DNA of 64,000 nucleotides from Tenacibaculum caenipelagi (GTDB lineage Bacteria > Bacteroidota > Bacteroidia > Flavobacteriales > Flavobacteriaceae), in contig NZ_SNYH01000001.1 of the NCBI RefSeq assembly GCF_004363005.1, positions 496,001-560,000 on the forward strand. The letters are read 5' to 3'. The position numbers and the translations under genes were made by a program. Positions within the stretch are counted from its first letter, which is position 1; every line of letters begins with the position of its first letter. A model generated the notes under the pieces. That model was not told the origin of the DNA. It did not search any database and saw only the letters and a program-made list of their open reading frames with translations. Shown here one piece after another: positions 29,940-39,865 of this stretch.

Positions 29940-29966
29940 AGATTTCTCACTTCGTTCGAAATGACA
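29940..29966. repeat. Dispersed intergenic repeat between trpG and trpD
   Basis: AGATTTCTCACTTCGTTCG followed by AAATGACA, ending exactly at the trpG stop codon. It is identical to the core of the copy at 27328. Confidence 0.75.
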
Positions 29967-30545
29967 TTATTTATTTACACTTTCTATAAAATTCTGAATC
30001 ATCTTTTTACCTTCTGGCGTTAAGATACTTTCTGGATGAAACTGTACTGCTTCAATAGCAAATTCTTTATGACGTAATGCCATAATACTTCCGTCTTCAT
30101 CAATTGCTGTCACCTCTAATTCCTCTGGAAAATTAGTATGAGAAGCAATCCAGGAATGGTAACGTGCGGCATCAAATGTTTCTGGAATATCTTTAAAGGT
30201 AACTGTGTTATTTTTTGTCACTTTCATTTCGGTAGCTACCCCATGAAAAACATCATTTAAGTTTTCTATTTCACCTCCAAAAACTTCAGTTATTGCTTGT
30301 AAGCCTAAACACACCCCAAAAATTGGAATTTTCCCTGCATACGTTTTTATGGTTTCTTTTAAAATACCTGCTTCATCAGGAATCCCTGGTCCTGGTGATA
30401 GAATAATAGCATCATAATTTTTAATTTCTTCTACAGAAATTTCGTCATTACGATACACATCAGGCAACTTTCCTGTGATATCTTCTACATAATGTACCAG
30501 ATTGTAGGTAAATGAGTCGTAATTATCTAAAATTAGTATATCCAT
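29967..30545 (-). CDS. trpG: Anthranilate synthase component II (glutamine amidotransferase)
   Basis: TrpG supplies ammonia from glutamine to TrpE. Its 192 residues carry ILDNYDSFTYNLVHY at the N-terminus, the oxyanion stretch LSPGPGIPDEAG, nucleophile Cys in FGVCLGLQAITE, and the His/Glu of the triad in EAVQFHPESILT. Its start is one base after the trpE stop. Confidence 0.97.
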   Translation of the reverse strand: MDILILDNYDSFTYNLVHYVEDITGKLPDVYRNDEISVEEIKNYDAIILSPGPGIPDEAGILKETIKTYAGKIPIFGVCLGLQAITEVFGGEIENLNDVFHGVATEMKVTKNNTVTFKDIPETFDAARYHSWIASHTNFPEELEVTAIDEDGSIMALRHKEFAIEAVQFHPESILTPEGKKMIQNFIESVNK

Positions 30546-30546
30546 C

Positions 30547-31938
30547 TTATATGTTTTCTGCTAACACTAATGCTTTTTTTAATGCTGCTAATTTGTTATT
30601 TACTTCTTGTAATTCGTTTTCCTCTTTTGAGTTGATTACTATTCCTGCTCCTGCTTGATAAAACAAGGTATTATTTTTACTTACAAAAGAACGAATCGCT
30701 ATAGCTTGATTTACATTTCCGTTTAAACCAATAAAACCAACGCATCCACCATAAAATCCACGAGTTTGGTTTTCATAGGTATCTATTAATTCCATAGCTT
30801 TATATTTTGGGGCACCACTTAATGTTCCTGCAGGAAATGTATCTCCTACAATTTCTATCGGGTTCCCTGTGATTTTTCCTGTTACTGTTGATACTAAATG
30901 AATTACATGACTAAAATACTGAACTTCTTTATAGGTTTCAACCGTTACATTGGTTGCGTGTTTACTTAAATCATTTCGAGCTAAATCAACTAACATTACA
31001 TGTTCTGCATTTTCTTTCGGGTCATTTGCCAACTCTTTTGCTAGCTTTCTATCTTTTTCATCATCACCTGTCCTTCTGAAAGTTCCTGCAATAGGATTGA
31101 TTACTGCTTGACCTTCATCAATCTTAATTTGTGCTTCTGGTGAAGATCCCATTAACTTAAAACTTCCATAATCAAAATAGAATAAATAAGGTGATGGATT
31201 AATGGAACGCAAAGCTCTATACACATTAAATTCATCTCCTTTAAACTGTTGTTGAAATTGACGCGATAGTACCAACTGAAAAACATCTCCTCGTTTACAA
31301 TGTTCTTTCGCTTTAGTTACACTTTGTTTAAACTCTTCATCTGTAATGTTTGAAGTTTCTTCTCCTTGAAAAGTAAAATCGTATTTGGCAAACGACTGAG
31401 AATTCACTAAGTTTTCAATTTCAGATAGTCGGGATTCTTCTTCATTAGGAATATTTTCAATCAAAATCATTTCATTTTTAAAATGATTAATTGCTACAAT
31501 AAATCGGAAAAAACTGTATTGCAACAATGGTATTTCAGAAGAAGCCTTTTTAGAGTTAAACAGGATTGTCTCAAAATATTGTACAGCATCAAAAGTTGTG
31601 TAACCGTACAACCCGTTGAATGATTTAATCTCTTCTGAACAATCAACTTCTATTAAATTACTGTAAGCATCAAACTTCTTATAAAAATCTCTTTGAATCG
31701 ATTCCCTTTTCTTTTCTTCTTTTTTATAAACCAATAACAATTCATCATTTTCTGCCTTAATTGTCACCAAAGGTTCTATACATAAAAACGAATAACTATT
31801 TTCTTTACTATGATAATCTGAACTTTCTAATAGCAAACTATTTGCATACTTATCTCTTGTTTTTAAGTACAAACTCACTGGCGTAACCATATCTGCCAAT
31901 TGTTTTTTTGCTATTGTTTTAAATTTTATTTTTTTCAT
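30547..31938 (-). CDS. trpE: Anthranilate synthase component I
   Basis: TrpE makes anthranilate from chorismate. The 463-residue chorismate-binding enzyme has SPYLFYFDYGSFKLMGSSPE, NPIAGTFRRTGDDEKD, EHVMLVDLARNDLSK, and FPAGTLSGAPKYKAMELI. The N-terminal region carries a Trp feedback-site candidate (LLLESSDY). It is the first structural gene of the operon and is preceded by a Trp-codon leader peptide and attenuator. Confidence 0.97.
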   Translation of the reverse strand: MKKIKFKTIAKKQLADMVTPVSLYLKTRDKYANSLLLESSDYHSKENSYSFLCIEPLVTIKAENDELLLVYKKEEKKRESIQRDFYKKFDAYSNLIEVDCSEEIKSFNGLYGYTTFDAVQYFETILFNSKKASSEIPLLQYSFFRFIVAINHFKNEMILIENIPNEEESRLSEIENLVNSQSFAKYDFTFQGEETSNITDEEFKQSVTKAKEHCKRGDVFQLVLSRQFQQQFKGDEFNVYRALRSINPSPYLFYFDYGSFKLMGSSPEAQIKIDEGQAVINPIAGTFRRTGDDEKDRKLAKELANDPKENAEHVMLVDLARNDLSKHATNVTVETYKEVQYFSHVIHLVSTVTGKITGNPIEIVGDTFPAGTLSGAPKYKAMELIDTYENQTRGFYGGCVGFIGLNGNVNQAIAIRSFVSKNNTLFYQAGAGIVINSKEENELQEVNNKLAALKKALVLAENI

Positions 31939-31961
31939 TTTAGTTTGATGTATAAAAACAA

Positions 31962-31989
31962 AAAAGGCTTATCATGAGATAAGCCTTTT
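31962..31989 (-). terminator. trp operon attenuator (leader terminator)
   Basis: A perfect 12-bp stem (GATAAGCC arms with A/T extensions, four-base loop) is followed on the minus strand by TTTTTTGTTTTT. It lies between the Trp-rich leader peptide and the trpE ATG at 31938. An alternative pairing of ATGAGA (31974-31979) with TCTCAC (32017-32022) would open the top of this stem. Confidence 0.85.
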
Positions 31990-32021
31990 CGTTGTATTAT
32001 AGATATAACAAGATGGTCTCA

Positions 32022-32075
32022 CTAACGTAAGTTATGAGTTTTCCACCACCAGTTATTTAATTGTTGATTCATCAT
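32022..32075 (-). CDS. trpL: trp leader peptide with three tandem Trp codons
   Basis: A 17-codon frame, MMNQQLNNWWWKTHNLR, lies about 140 bases upstream of trpE. Three consecutive Trp codons (32043-32051) are extremely unlikely by chance in AT-rich DNA. The sequence after them can form strand 1 (32031-32038) with strand 2 (32018-32026, one bulge), strand 2 with strand 3 (31974-31979), or the terminator, which is the classical attenuation layout. The stop codon lies in strand 2. The promoter places the RNA start only a few bases before the first ATG. Confidence 0.88.
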   Translation of the reverse strand: MMNQQLNNWWWKTHNLR

Positions 32076-32082
32076 TATGGCA

Positions 32083-32113
32083 CAAATGTATAAAGTGATT
32101 TTGATTTTTACAA
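32083..32113 (-). promoter_or_regulatory. trp operon promoter
   Basis: On the minus strand a TTG (within CTTTG, 32113-32111) is followed by 20 bases and then TACATTTG (32090-32083), a full match to the Bacteroidota -33/-7 consensus. The -7 box ends seven bases before the leader-peptide ATG, so the leader message is close to leaderless. Confidence 0.75.
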
Positions 32114-32339
32114 AGTTTCTTTCAATTTATTTTTTTCAACCTTAAAACTATAACCTTTCATGTACTTTTTTGTAAAAAATATTTACATTTTAAACAAAAA
32201 CAAACAATATAACTTATAATTTAAAACCATTTACCTGATTCTAATTTATAAAAACAAACAACATCTAGTTATTTGCATTGTAAATAAAACGAATCAATAA
32301 TTACATCCTAAACAGGTTAAGGATACAAAATATAAAATT
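32114..32339. other. Gap between the trp promoter and asnB
   Basis: These 226 bases are very AT-rich. I see no RNA gene, repeat or strong promoter in them; the asnB promoter must lie here but no full TAnnTTTG match was found. Confidence 0.3.
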
Positions 32340-34001
32340 ATGTGTGGAATTGTATGTGCTTTCGATTTGAAAGAGAAGTCTGAGAAATTAAGACCTCAAA
32401 TATTAGAAATGGCGAAGAAGGTTCGTCATAGAGGTCCAGATTGGAGTGGAATTTATAGTGATGAAAAAACAATAATGGCTCATGAACGACTAGCTATTGT
32501 TGATCCTGCTTCGGGTCAGCAACCTTTATTTAGTCATGACCGTCGATTTGTCTTAGCTGCCAACGGAGAAATATACAACCACAAAGAAATTAGAAAACAA
32601 CTAAAAGAACAACATGAGTTTTTAACAAAATCTGACTGTGAAGTTATTTTGGCTTTATACAAAGAAAAAGGTGTTGAGTTTTTAGATGATTTAAACGGAA
32701 TTTTTGGTTTCGCAGTATATGATTCAATTACTGATGAATATTTAGTTGCCCGCGACCATATGGGAATCATTCCCCTGTATATGGGATGGGATAAACATGG
32801 TACTTTTTATGTTGCTTCTGAATTAAAGGCTTTAGAAGGAGTTTGCAACAAGATTGAAGTTTTTCCTCCGGGACATTATTATACACGTGAAGATGGTTTA
32901 CAAAAATGGTACTCTCGTGACTGGATGGAATATGAAGCTGTTAAAGACAACCTAACCTCTATTGATGAAGTACGCGATGCTTTAGAGGCTGCTGTGCACC
33001 GTCAGTTAATGAGTGACGTACCTTACGGTGTTTTACTTTCAGGCGGATTAGATTCTTCTATTACCTCAGCAATTGCTAAAAAATATGCAGCTAAACGTGT
33101 AGAGTCTGATGATAAAGATGCTGCTTGGTATCCTCAATTACACTCATTTTCTATAGGTTTAGAAGGTTCCCCTGATTTAGCAGCTGCTAAAAAGGTATCT
33201 AAACATATAGGTACTATTCATCATGAAATCACTTTTACAATTCAAGAAGGACTCGATGCTATAAGAGATGTGATTTACAACTTAGAAACCTACGATATAA
33301 CAACAGTTCGTGCATCAACTCCTATGTATTTAATGGCTCGTGTTATTAAATCAATGGGAATAAAAATGGTATTATCTGGTGAAGGTGCTGACGAACTTTT
33401 TGGAGGGTATTTATACTTCCATAAAGCACCAGATGCTGATGAATTCCACAAAGAAACAGTGCGCAAATTAGATAAGCTATATCAATACGATTGTTTACGA
33501 GCAAACAAAAGTTTAATGGCTTGGGGAATTGAAGGTCGTGTTCCTTTCTTGGATAAAGAATTTATGGATGTTGCGATGCGTATTAACCCAGAAGATAAAA
33601 TGATTAACGGTGAACGCATGGAAAAATGGGTGTTACGTAAAGCTTTTGAAAGTTACTTACCAAAAGAAGTCGCTTGGAGACAAAAAGAACAATTTTCTGA
33701 CGGAGTAGGCTATAACTGGATTGACACCTTAAAAGAAGTTGTTGAAGCTGCGGTTACTGATGAAATGATGGCAAATGCCTCATACCGTTTTCCTACTCAA
33801 ACACCAAGAGCTAAAGAAGAATATTATTATCGTTCAATATTTGAAGAGCATTTTCCGAGTGAAACTGCTGCTTTAACTGTCCCGTCAGTTCCTTCAATTG
33901 CTTGTAGTACACCTACAGCATTAGCTTGGGATATAAGCTTTCAAAACCAAAACGAACCTTCTGGTAGAGCAATCAAAGCTGTACATGAAGACGCTTACTA
34001 A
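32340..34001 (+). CDS. asnB: Asparagine synthase B (glutamine-hydrolysing)
   Basis: AsnB makes asparagine from aspartate, glutamine and ATP. It has 553 residues, close to the E. coli-type length. The N-terminus MCGIVCAFDL exposes the catalytic Cys2 of the Ntn glutaminase. RLAIVDPASGQQPL and NGEIYNHKEI are glutamine-site motifs. The synthetase half has the PP-loop LLSGGLDSSITSAIA, SGEGADELFGGY and RVPFLDKEFMDVAM. All key residues are present, unlike the asparagine-synthase-like protein at 59944-61578. A strong terminator follows. Confidence 0.97.
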   Translation: MCGIVCAFDLKEKSEKLRPQILEMAKKVRHRGPDWSGIYSDEKTIMAHERLAIVDPASGQQPLFSHDRRFVLAANGEIYNHKEIRKQLKEQHEFLTKSDCEVILALYKEKGVEFLDDLNGIFGFAVYDSITDEYLVARDHMGIIPLYMGWDKHGTFYVASELKALEGVCNKIEVFPPGHYYTREDGLQKWYSRDWMEYEAVKDNLTSIDEVRDALEAAVHRQLMSDVPYGVLLSGGLDSSITSAIAKKYAAKRVESDDKDAAWYPQLHSFSIGLEGSPDLAAAKKVSKHIGTIHHEITFTIQEGLDAIRDVIYNLETYDITTVRASTPMYLMARVIKSMGIKMVLSGEGADELFGGYLYFHKAPDADEFHKETVRKLDKLYQYDCLRANKSLMAWGIEGRVPFLDKEFMDVAMRINPEDKMINGERMEKWVLRKAFESYLPKEVAWRQKEQFSDGVGYNWIDTLKEVVEAAVTDEMMANASYRFPTQTPRAKEEYYYRSIFEEHFPSETAALTVPSVPSIACSTPTALAWDISFQNQNEPSGRAIKAVHEDAY

Positions 34002-34037
34002 GAAAAATTCTTAGTCTTTTCAAATTTTAGTTGTGAA

Positions 34038-34065
34038 AAAAACCTCGCTGTTTAGCGAGGTTTTT
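34038..34065 (+). terminator. Terminator of asnB
   Basis: A 12-bp stem (AAAAACCTCGCT, loop GTTT, AGCGAGGTTTTT) follows the asnB stop by 36 bases. A/T tails on both sides would also serve the convergent lipoprotein gene. Confidence 0.88.
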
Positions 34066-34090
34066 ATATTTATTCTTCTCTTTATTAATA

Positions 34091-35260
34091 TTAATTTGAA
34101 GCTATAAAATAAGGAGATAAATTCACCTTTGCATTTCCTCTTGCTCCGTAATAGTTTGTATAACTCTTATTCTTCTCAATAGTATAAAAAGAATCTACAT
34201 AATCGTCATTATTAGTATACCAACTATCAGGCATTGCTTGAATTATAGCTCCAGCTACTTGCCCTAAAACACTCACCCAAGGCTGAGTAGAAACTGTTCC
34301 TATAATTTGGAATACACCATTTACAATAGCAGAAACCAAGTCTTTATAGTTTACATTATCATCTTTTTCAAATAATTGGATATTTGCTGCTTGGTATTGA
34401 TAATCATCCCAAAATAATAAAACCTGATTCGGGTAATAATCTGTGCCATCATAATCTAAATAATACATAGGTATCACTTTAATTTCTGGATTATTGTTTC
34501 CGTCTTTAATCCCTGATGTAACTGCATAAACCTCAGCTGCGCCGCTAATCCAAGGTTCTTCATCATCGTTTAACCTAATCTTATCTAACTTAGTTGTTTC
34601 TAAGCCTGCACTTTTTGAAAAAGCAGTTTTTAAGTTTGAATCATTAAACCTAGTATTTTGCACTCCTTCTTCTCTAAGGTATTTATTCATGTATGCTACC
34701 TCTCTTTTCAATGTTTCAAAACCATCAGTTTCAATCACAATTACAGGTTGGTTTGGTGCTTCATTTACATCTAAGAAAACTTCCTTTTTATCAATAGTAA
34801 AGGCTTTAATTGTAGACCATGTATCTTCATCTCCTTTAGGAGCAAAAGAAAACAACACATTAGAAAAGTCAAGATTTCCTTTAGGATTGTTCATCCAAAC
34901 TTCGACTATCTCTATCTTTTCTGGAGCCTCATCTTGACTTGCTTTTTTTTCTAGTGTATTTGTTTCTTTAACCAAGCTTTTAAATGATTCTTGATTTTCA
35001 ACAAACTCAGACGTCTTTTCTAAAATGTCTGACATTACTACACTTGGTTTTTGATTTTTCAGTAAATCCAATGTGACTTCCTTAAAATCTTTGTTTTGCA
35101 TTAAGTCAATAAACTTAAGAGCTATTTCCTCCTTGTTTACCAAGTTTAATTCAACTTGTTCAGAGGCTTCTAATTGTGTATTTAGTTCATCAGAACTATT
35201 ACAACTTACTACAAATAATGAAACCAATAAGGTTTTCAAAAGAAATCGGGGGGTTTTCAT
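34091..35260 (-). CDS. Lipoprotein, possibly DUF3103 family
   Basis: A 389-residue lipoprotein (MKTPRFLLKTLLVSLFVVSCNS). The N-terminal third is helical and charged. The C-terminal two thirds contain PWISGAAEVYAVTSGI, VIPMYYLDYDGTDYYPNQ and VLLFWDDYQYQAANIQLFE, which I associate with DUF3103, seen in Vibrio and Bacteroidota. The family name is from memory and should be checked. No catalytic motif is evident; the function is unknown. Monocistronic, convergent with asnB. Confidence 0.7.
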   Translation of the reverse strand: MKTPRFLLKTLLVSLFVVSCNSSDELNTQLEASEQVELNLVNKEEIALKFIDLMQNKDFKEVTLDLLKNQKPSVVMSDILEKTSEFVENQESFKSLVKETNTLEKKASQDEAPEKIEIVEVWMNNPKGNLDFSNVLFSFAPKGDEDTWSTIKAFTIDKKEVFLDVNEAPNQPVIVIETDGFETLKREVAYMNKYLREEGVQNTRFNDSNLKTAFSKSAGLETTKLDKIRLNDDEEPWISGAAEVYAVTSGIKDGNNNPEIKVIPMYYLDYDGTDYYPNQVLLFWDDYQYQAANIQLFEKDDNVNYKDLVSAIVNGVFQIIGTVSTQPWVSVLGQVAGAIIQAMPDSWYTNNDDYVDSFYTIEKNKSYTNYYGARGNAKVNLSPYFIASN

Positions 35261-35743
35261 TTTTTTAAATTTTAAATATTAATTTATATTTACTCAAACA
35301 TACAAAAAAACACATATAAAACAACAAAACAGAAAAATAACAATAAAAAAAACAACAAAACCAATATTTTAATAGTAAAAAAATATTTTCTTAACATTTA
35401 CAAAACACAATACAATTTTATCTTCAAGCATTTAAAATGTACTATTCTTACTTCTATTTAACGCCCCTCCTCTTAAATCTCTCTTTTATGCTTCACACAA
35501 AAACCAATAAAGTCTTACCATAAAACGCAAGACCAACTTCTTAAAATCTTTATTTTTTTTTATAAAAACTTAAGGTTTTGTTAAACCTTTATATAAAAGT
35601 ATTGTTTGAATCATTTTTAATACTAAAATGAACAATTTTAACAACTCTTTCTTCATCTCTCGCTTAATTTTGTTACTCCAAAAACTAAATAACCTTTCAT
35701 TCAATACTCCTTACTTTTTAATAACCATAAAAATCTTAGTATT
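35261..35743. other. Long AT-rich intergenic region
   Basis: These 483 bases are extremely A/T-rich (runs such as CAATAAAAAAAACAACAAAA), with one richer patch near 35460-35475 (AACGCCCCTCCTC). TAATTTTG at 35665-35672 is a possible -7 box for the next gene. A 39-codon hydrophobic frame (35628-35747) overlaps the next start but lacks support. No RNA gene was recognised. Confidence 0.35.
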
Positions 35744-36274
35744 ATGAAAAAATTAATATTTGGTTTACTTTTCTTAGGCCTGACCAACCTAGTACACTCA
35801 CAAAGTAATGGCACTGCAAAAAACATTATTCTAGAACCCGTTACTATTAAACCTTTAAACTTAAGTTACCTTAAAGAAGTTCAACATGAAGACACTCCCG
35901 AATTAGTTAAAAATTTAGAAAATGAAGCTGCCAGATATGATATTACCGAATCTCCTATTTTTGACAGAGAATTTGAAGCTTATGAAGTTATATTCGAAAC
36001 TAAAAAAGAAGGAGGTACTACTGGATTAATTACTGCTACTTACGATTCAGAAGGTAAAATTTTAAGTTCAATTGAGCATTACAAAAATATTCTACTTCCT
36101 AAAACCGTTAGAACTGCTATTTTAAACAAATACCCAGGATGGAATATATACAAAGATGTTTATCTTGTTACTTACAGAAACAATAGCAACTCAAAGAAAG
36201 TATTTAAAGTTCAAATTAGAAAAGATGGCAAACGAAAAAATTTAAAACTAGACTACGAGGGTAACATTCAATAA
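35744..36274 (+). CDS. Secreted PepSY-like protein
   Basis: A 176-residue exported protein (signal MKKLIFGLLFLGLTNLVHSQ). The mature region ends in two strand-helix-strand units (ATYDSEGKILSSIEHYKNI then VYLVTYRNNSNSKKVFKVQI) like the small PepSY-like domains of Bacteroidota that bind or inhibit proteases. Relatives in flavobacteria are sometimes labelled as nucleotide adenylyltransferases, for which I see no motif. The exact function is unknown. A good terminator follows. Confidence 0.65.
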   Translation: MKKLIFGLLFLGLTNLVHSQSNGTAKNIILEPVTIKPLNLSYLKEVQHEDTPELVKNLENEAARYDITESPIFDREFEAYEVIFETKKEGGTTGLITATYDSEGKILSSIEHYKNILLPKTVRTAILNKYPGWNIYKDVYLVTYRNNSNSKKVFKVQIRKDGKRKNLKLDYEGNIQ

Positions 36275-36309
36275 AACACAAACTTGTTAAAGATTTCTAC
36301 ACGATTAAG

Positions 36310-36340
36310 AAAGTATTTTACACCTAAGTAAAATACTTTT
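36310..36340 (+). terminator. Terminator after the PepSY-like gene
   Basis: A 12-bp stem AAAGTATTTTAC / GTAAAATACTTT with loop ACCTAA is followed by T's, 36 bases past the stop. Confidence 0.85.
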
Positions 36341-36449
36341 TTGCTTTCTTACCTTTTTAATTATAGTTTTCTTTTTTATATAAATAAGGTTTATTCCCCT
36401 TTAACATCTAATTAACGACTACTTCATTTTCTATTCACTAAATTTACAT

Positions 36450-37544
36450 ATGTCTGTATATTTAATTCAACATATAACCAATAATAAAACAATAATAGAC
36501 CTTGCTATAACTTTTTATACCAAACTAAAGAAAACATATAATAAAAAATGCATTAATTGTTGGGTTGATTATAAAAAAAACAGTGTTTTTTATCTAATAA
36601 AAGCTGTTGATAAAGAATTTATTAAACAACTTTACCGTAACACCTCACAAATCGCTCCTTATAAAATATCGCTAGTCAACAGTCATTTAGTGTATGAGCT
36701 TTTAAAGAGTAAACAACAAGTTAAAAATTTACAGTTAAAATCAGTAAACAATACAAAAAAGCATTTAATAGCTTTGGTTACCCAGACACTCAACGAAAAA
36801 TTGTATCGTAATAAATTTAATCAAGCTGATTTTTTTGAAGCCTTTTTATATAAAAAAACGATTATTCAAAACCTAATTCACTCATACGATGGCATTCAAG
36901 TAAACATTAAAGAAGAAGGTTTTGTTGCTTTGTTTACCTCTAGTAAAAAAGCCTTAGATTGCTCTATTTCAATCCAAAATAAGCTAAACAAAAAAGGAAG
37001 TAAAATATCATCAAAACTACTTCTCTACTCTTATTTTGATAGCGACAAAGATAAAATGACTTCTGATAAGATATCCAACCTTGTAAACTCATTACATTTT
37101 TTAAACCCAAAGAAGCAACTTATTTTTTCGTCAAGCATTCAAAACTTGTATAACAACAATTATACAAACATCAACCTCACTAACAATATCAAATGGTTAT
37201 ACCCTGAAGAAGAAGCATTTCTCTTTTCTCTTATTGATGTTCTTTCAAAAAATTACCATAATTCCAAGTTTAACATTCCCTCAATTTGTAAATTGATGAT
37301 GATGTGCAAAACTAAATTATACAGAAACTGTAAAATAACTACAGGAAAATCTATTAATCAAATATTAAAAGAATTCAGACTTTTAAAATCATTAAATTCA
37401 TTAGCTCAAAATACAACAAACATTAATCAGACTTCCATAGATATGGGATTTAGTAGCAGCTCTTATTTTTCTAACTGTTTTAAAAAACAATTTGGTATTT
37501 CTCCTAATCAATTACTTAAACAGCAACTAAACTTTATATACTAA
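36450..37544 (+). CDS. AraC-type regulator with DUF4242-like and degenerate cyclase-homology domains
   Basis: A 364-residue cytoplasmic protein with three parts. Residues 1-95 resemble DUF4242 (nickel-binding-protein-like): MSVYLIQ then CINCWVDYKKNSVFYLIKA. Residues about 105-265 resemble a class III nucleotide cyclase homology domain (SYDGIQVNIKEEGFVALF, SSKKALDCSISIQNKL, PKKQLIFSSSIQNLY), but the catalytic metal-binding Asp pair is not evident. Residues 270-364 are an AraC HTH (TSIDMGFSSSSYFSNCFKKQ, FGISPNQLLK). The sensor domains probably tune DNA binding; the ligand is unknown. It lies upstream of gyrB on the same strand, but a hairpin intervenes. Confidence 0.75.
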   Translation: MSVYLIQHITNNKTIIDLAITFYTKLKKTYNKKCINCWVDYKKNSVFYLIKAVDKEFIKQLYRNTSQIAPYKISLVNSHLVYELLKSKQQVKNLQLKSVNNTKKHLIALVTQTLNEKLYRNKFNQADFFEAFLYKKTIIQNLIHSYDGIQVNIKEEGFVALFTSSKKALDCSISIQNKLNKKGSKISSKLLLYSYFDSDKDKMTSDKISNLVNSLHFLNPKKQLIFSSSIQNLYNNNYTNINLTNNIKWLYPEEEAFLFSLIDVLSKNYHNSKFNIPSICKLMMMCKTKLYRNCKITTGKSINQILKEFRLLKSLNSLAQNTTNINQTSIDMGFSSSSYFSNCFKKQFGISPNQLLKQQLNFIY

Positions 37545-37761
37545 TTTTCCTTTTTCGCCACTATTTAGAGTATTCAATTTATTTAAAAAATCGTTTTTAA
37601 GCTGTTTTTTTATCGTGTATTGTTTTACAGGAGAAGAAAAAACTTTAAAAATTCATTTAAAGCTATTTTTAAACGTTTTTAGACACTTTTTTCTTTTTAA
37701 CAAATGTTGATAATTTTAATTCAAAACCGCTTAAAAACTTTAATTTAAACTTAAAAAGCCG

Positions 37762-37769
37762 TAAATTTG
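37762..37769 (+). promoter_or_regulatory. Candidate -7 box for gyrB
   Basis: TAAATTTG matches TAnnTTTG, 66 bases before the gyrB ATG. No clear TTG at -33. If used, the transcript leader would contain the hairpin at 37782-37803. Confidence 0.45.
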
Positions 37770-37781
37770 TAAGATAACAAG

Positions 37782-37803
37782 AATCGCTTTCGAGCGATTT
37801 TTT
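37782..37803 (+). terminator. TTCG-loop hairpin with T-run upstream of gyrB
   Basis: Stem AATCGCT / AGCGATT with loop TTCG is followed by a run of T's. It either ends the AraC-type gene transcript (240 bases upstream) or is an attenuator in the gyrB leader. Confidence 0.7.
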
Positions 37804-37808
37804 CATGA

Positions 37809-39773
<1,965 letters not shown>

Positions 39774-39790
39774 TTAAACACCCTATTCTT

Positions 39791-39826
39791 AAAAAAAGCT
39801 CAATAATTTTATTGAGCTTTTTTTTT
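39791..39826 (+). terminator. Terminator of gyrB
   Basis: A long A/T-extended stem with core AGCTCAATA / TATTGAGCT, loop ATTT, is followed by T's, 17 bases past the gyrB stop. Confidence 0.88.
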
Positions 39827-39865
39827 ATTTTATACTTTTATCAACTTAAAACATAACCCCATATT

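Noticed and set aside
35628..35747. 39-codon hydrophobic frame overlapping the start of the PepSY-like gene
   Set aside because: No promoter or family support; AT-rich DNA gives such Leu/Ile/Phe/Asn-rich frames by chance.
36450..37544. Active nucleotide cyclase
   Set aside because: The cyclase-like middle lacks the paired metal-binding Asp residues, so catalysis is not claimed.
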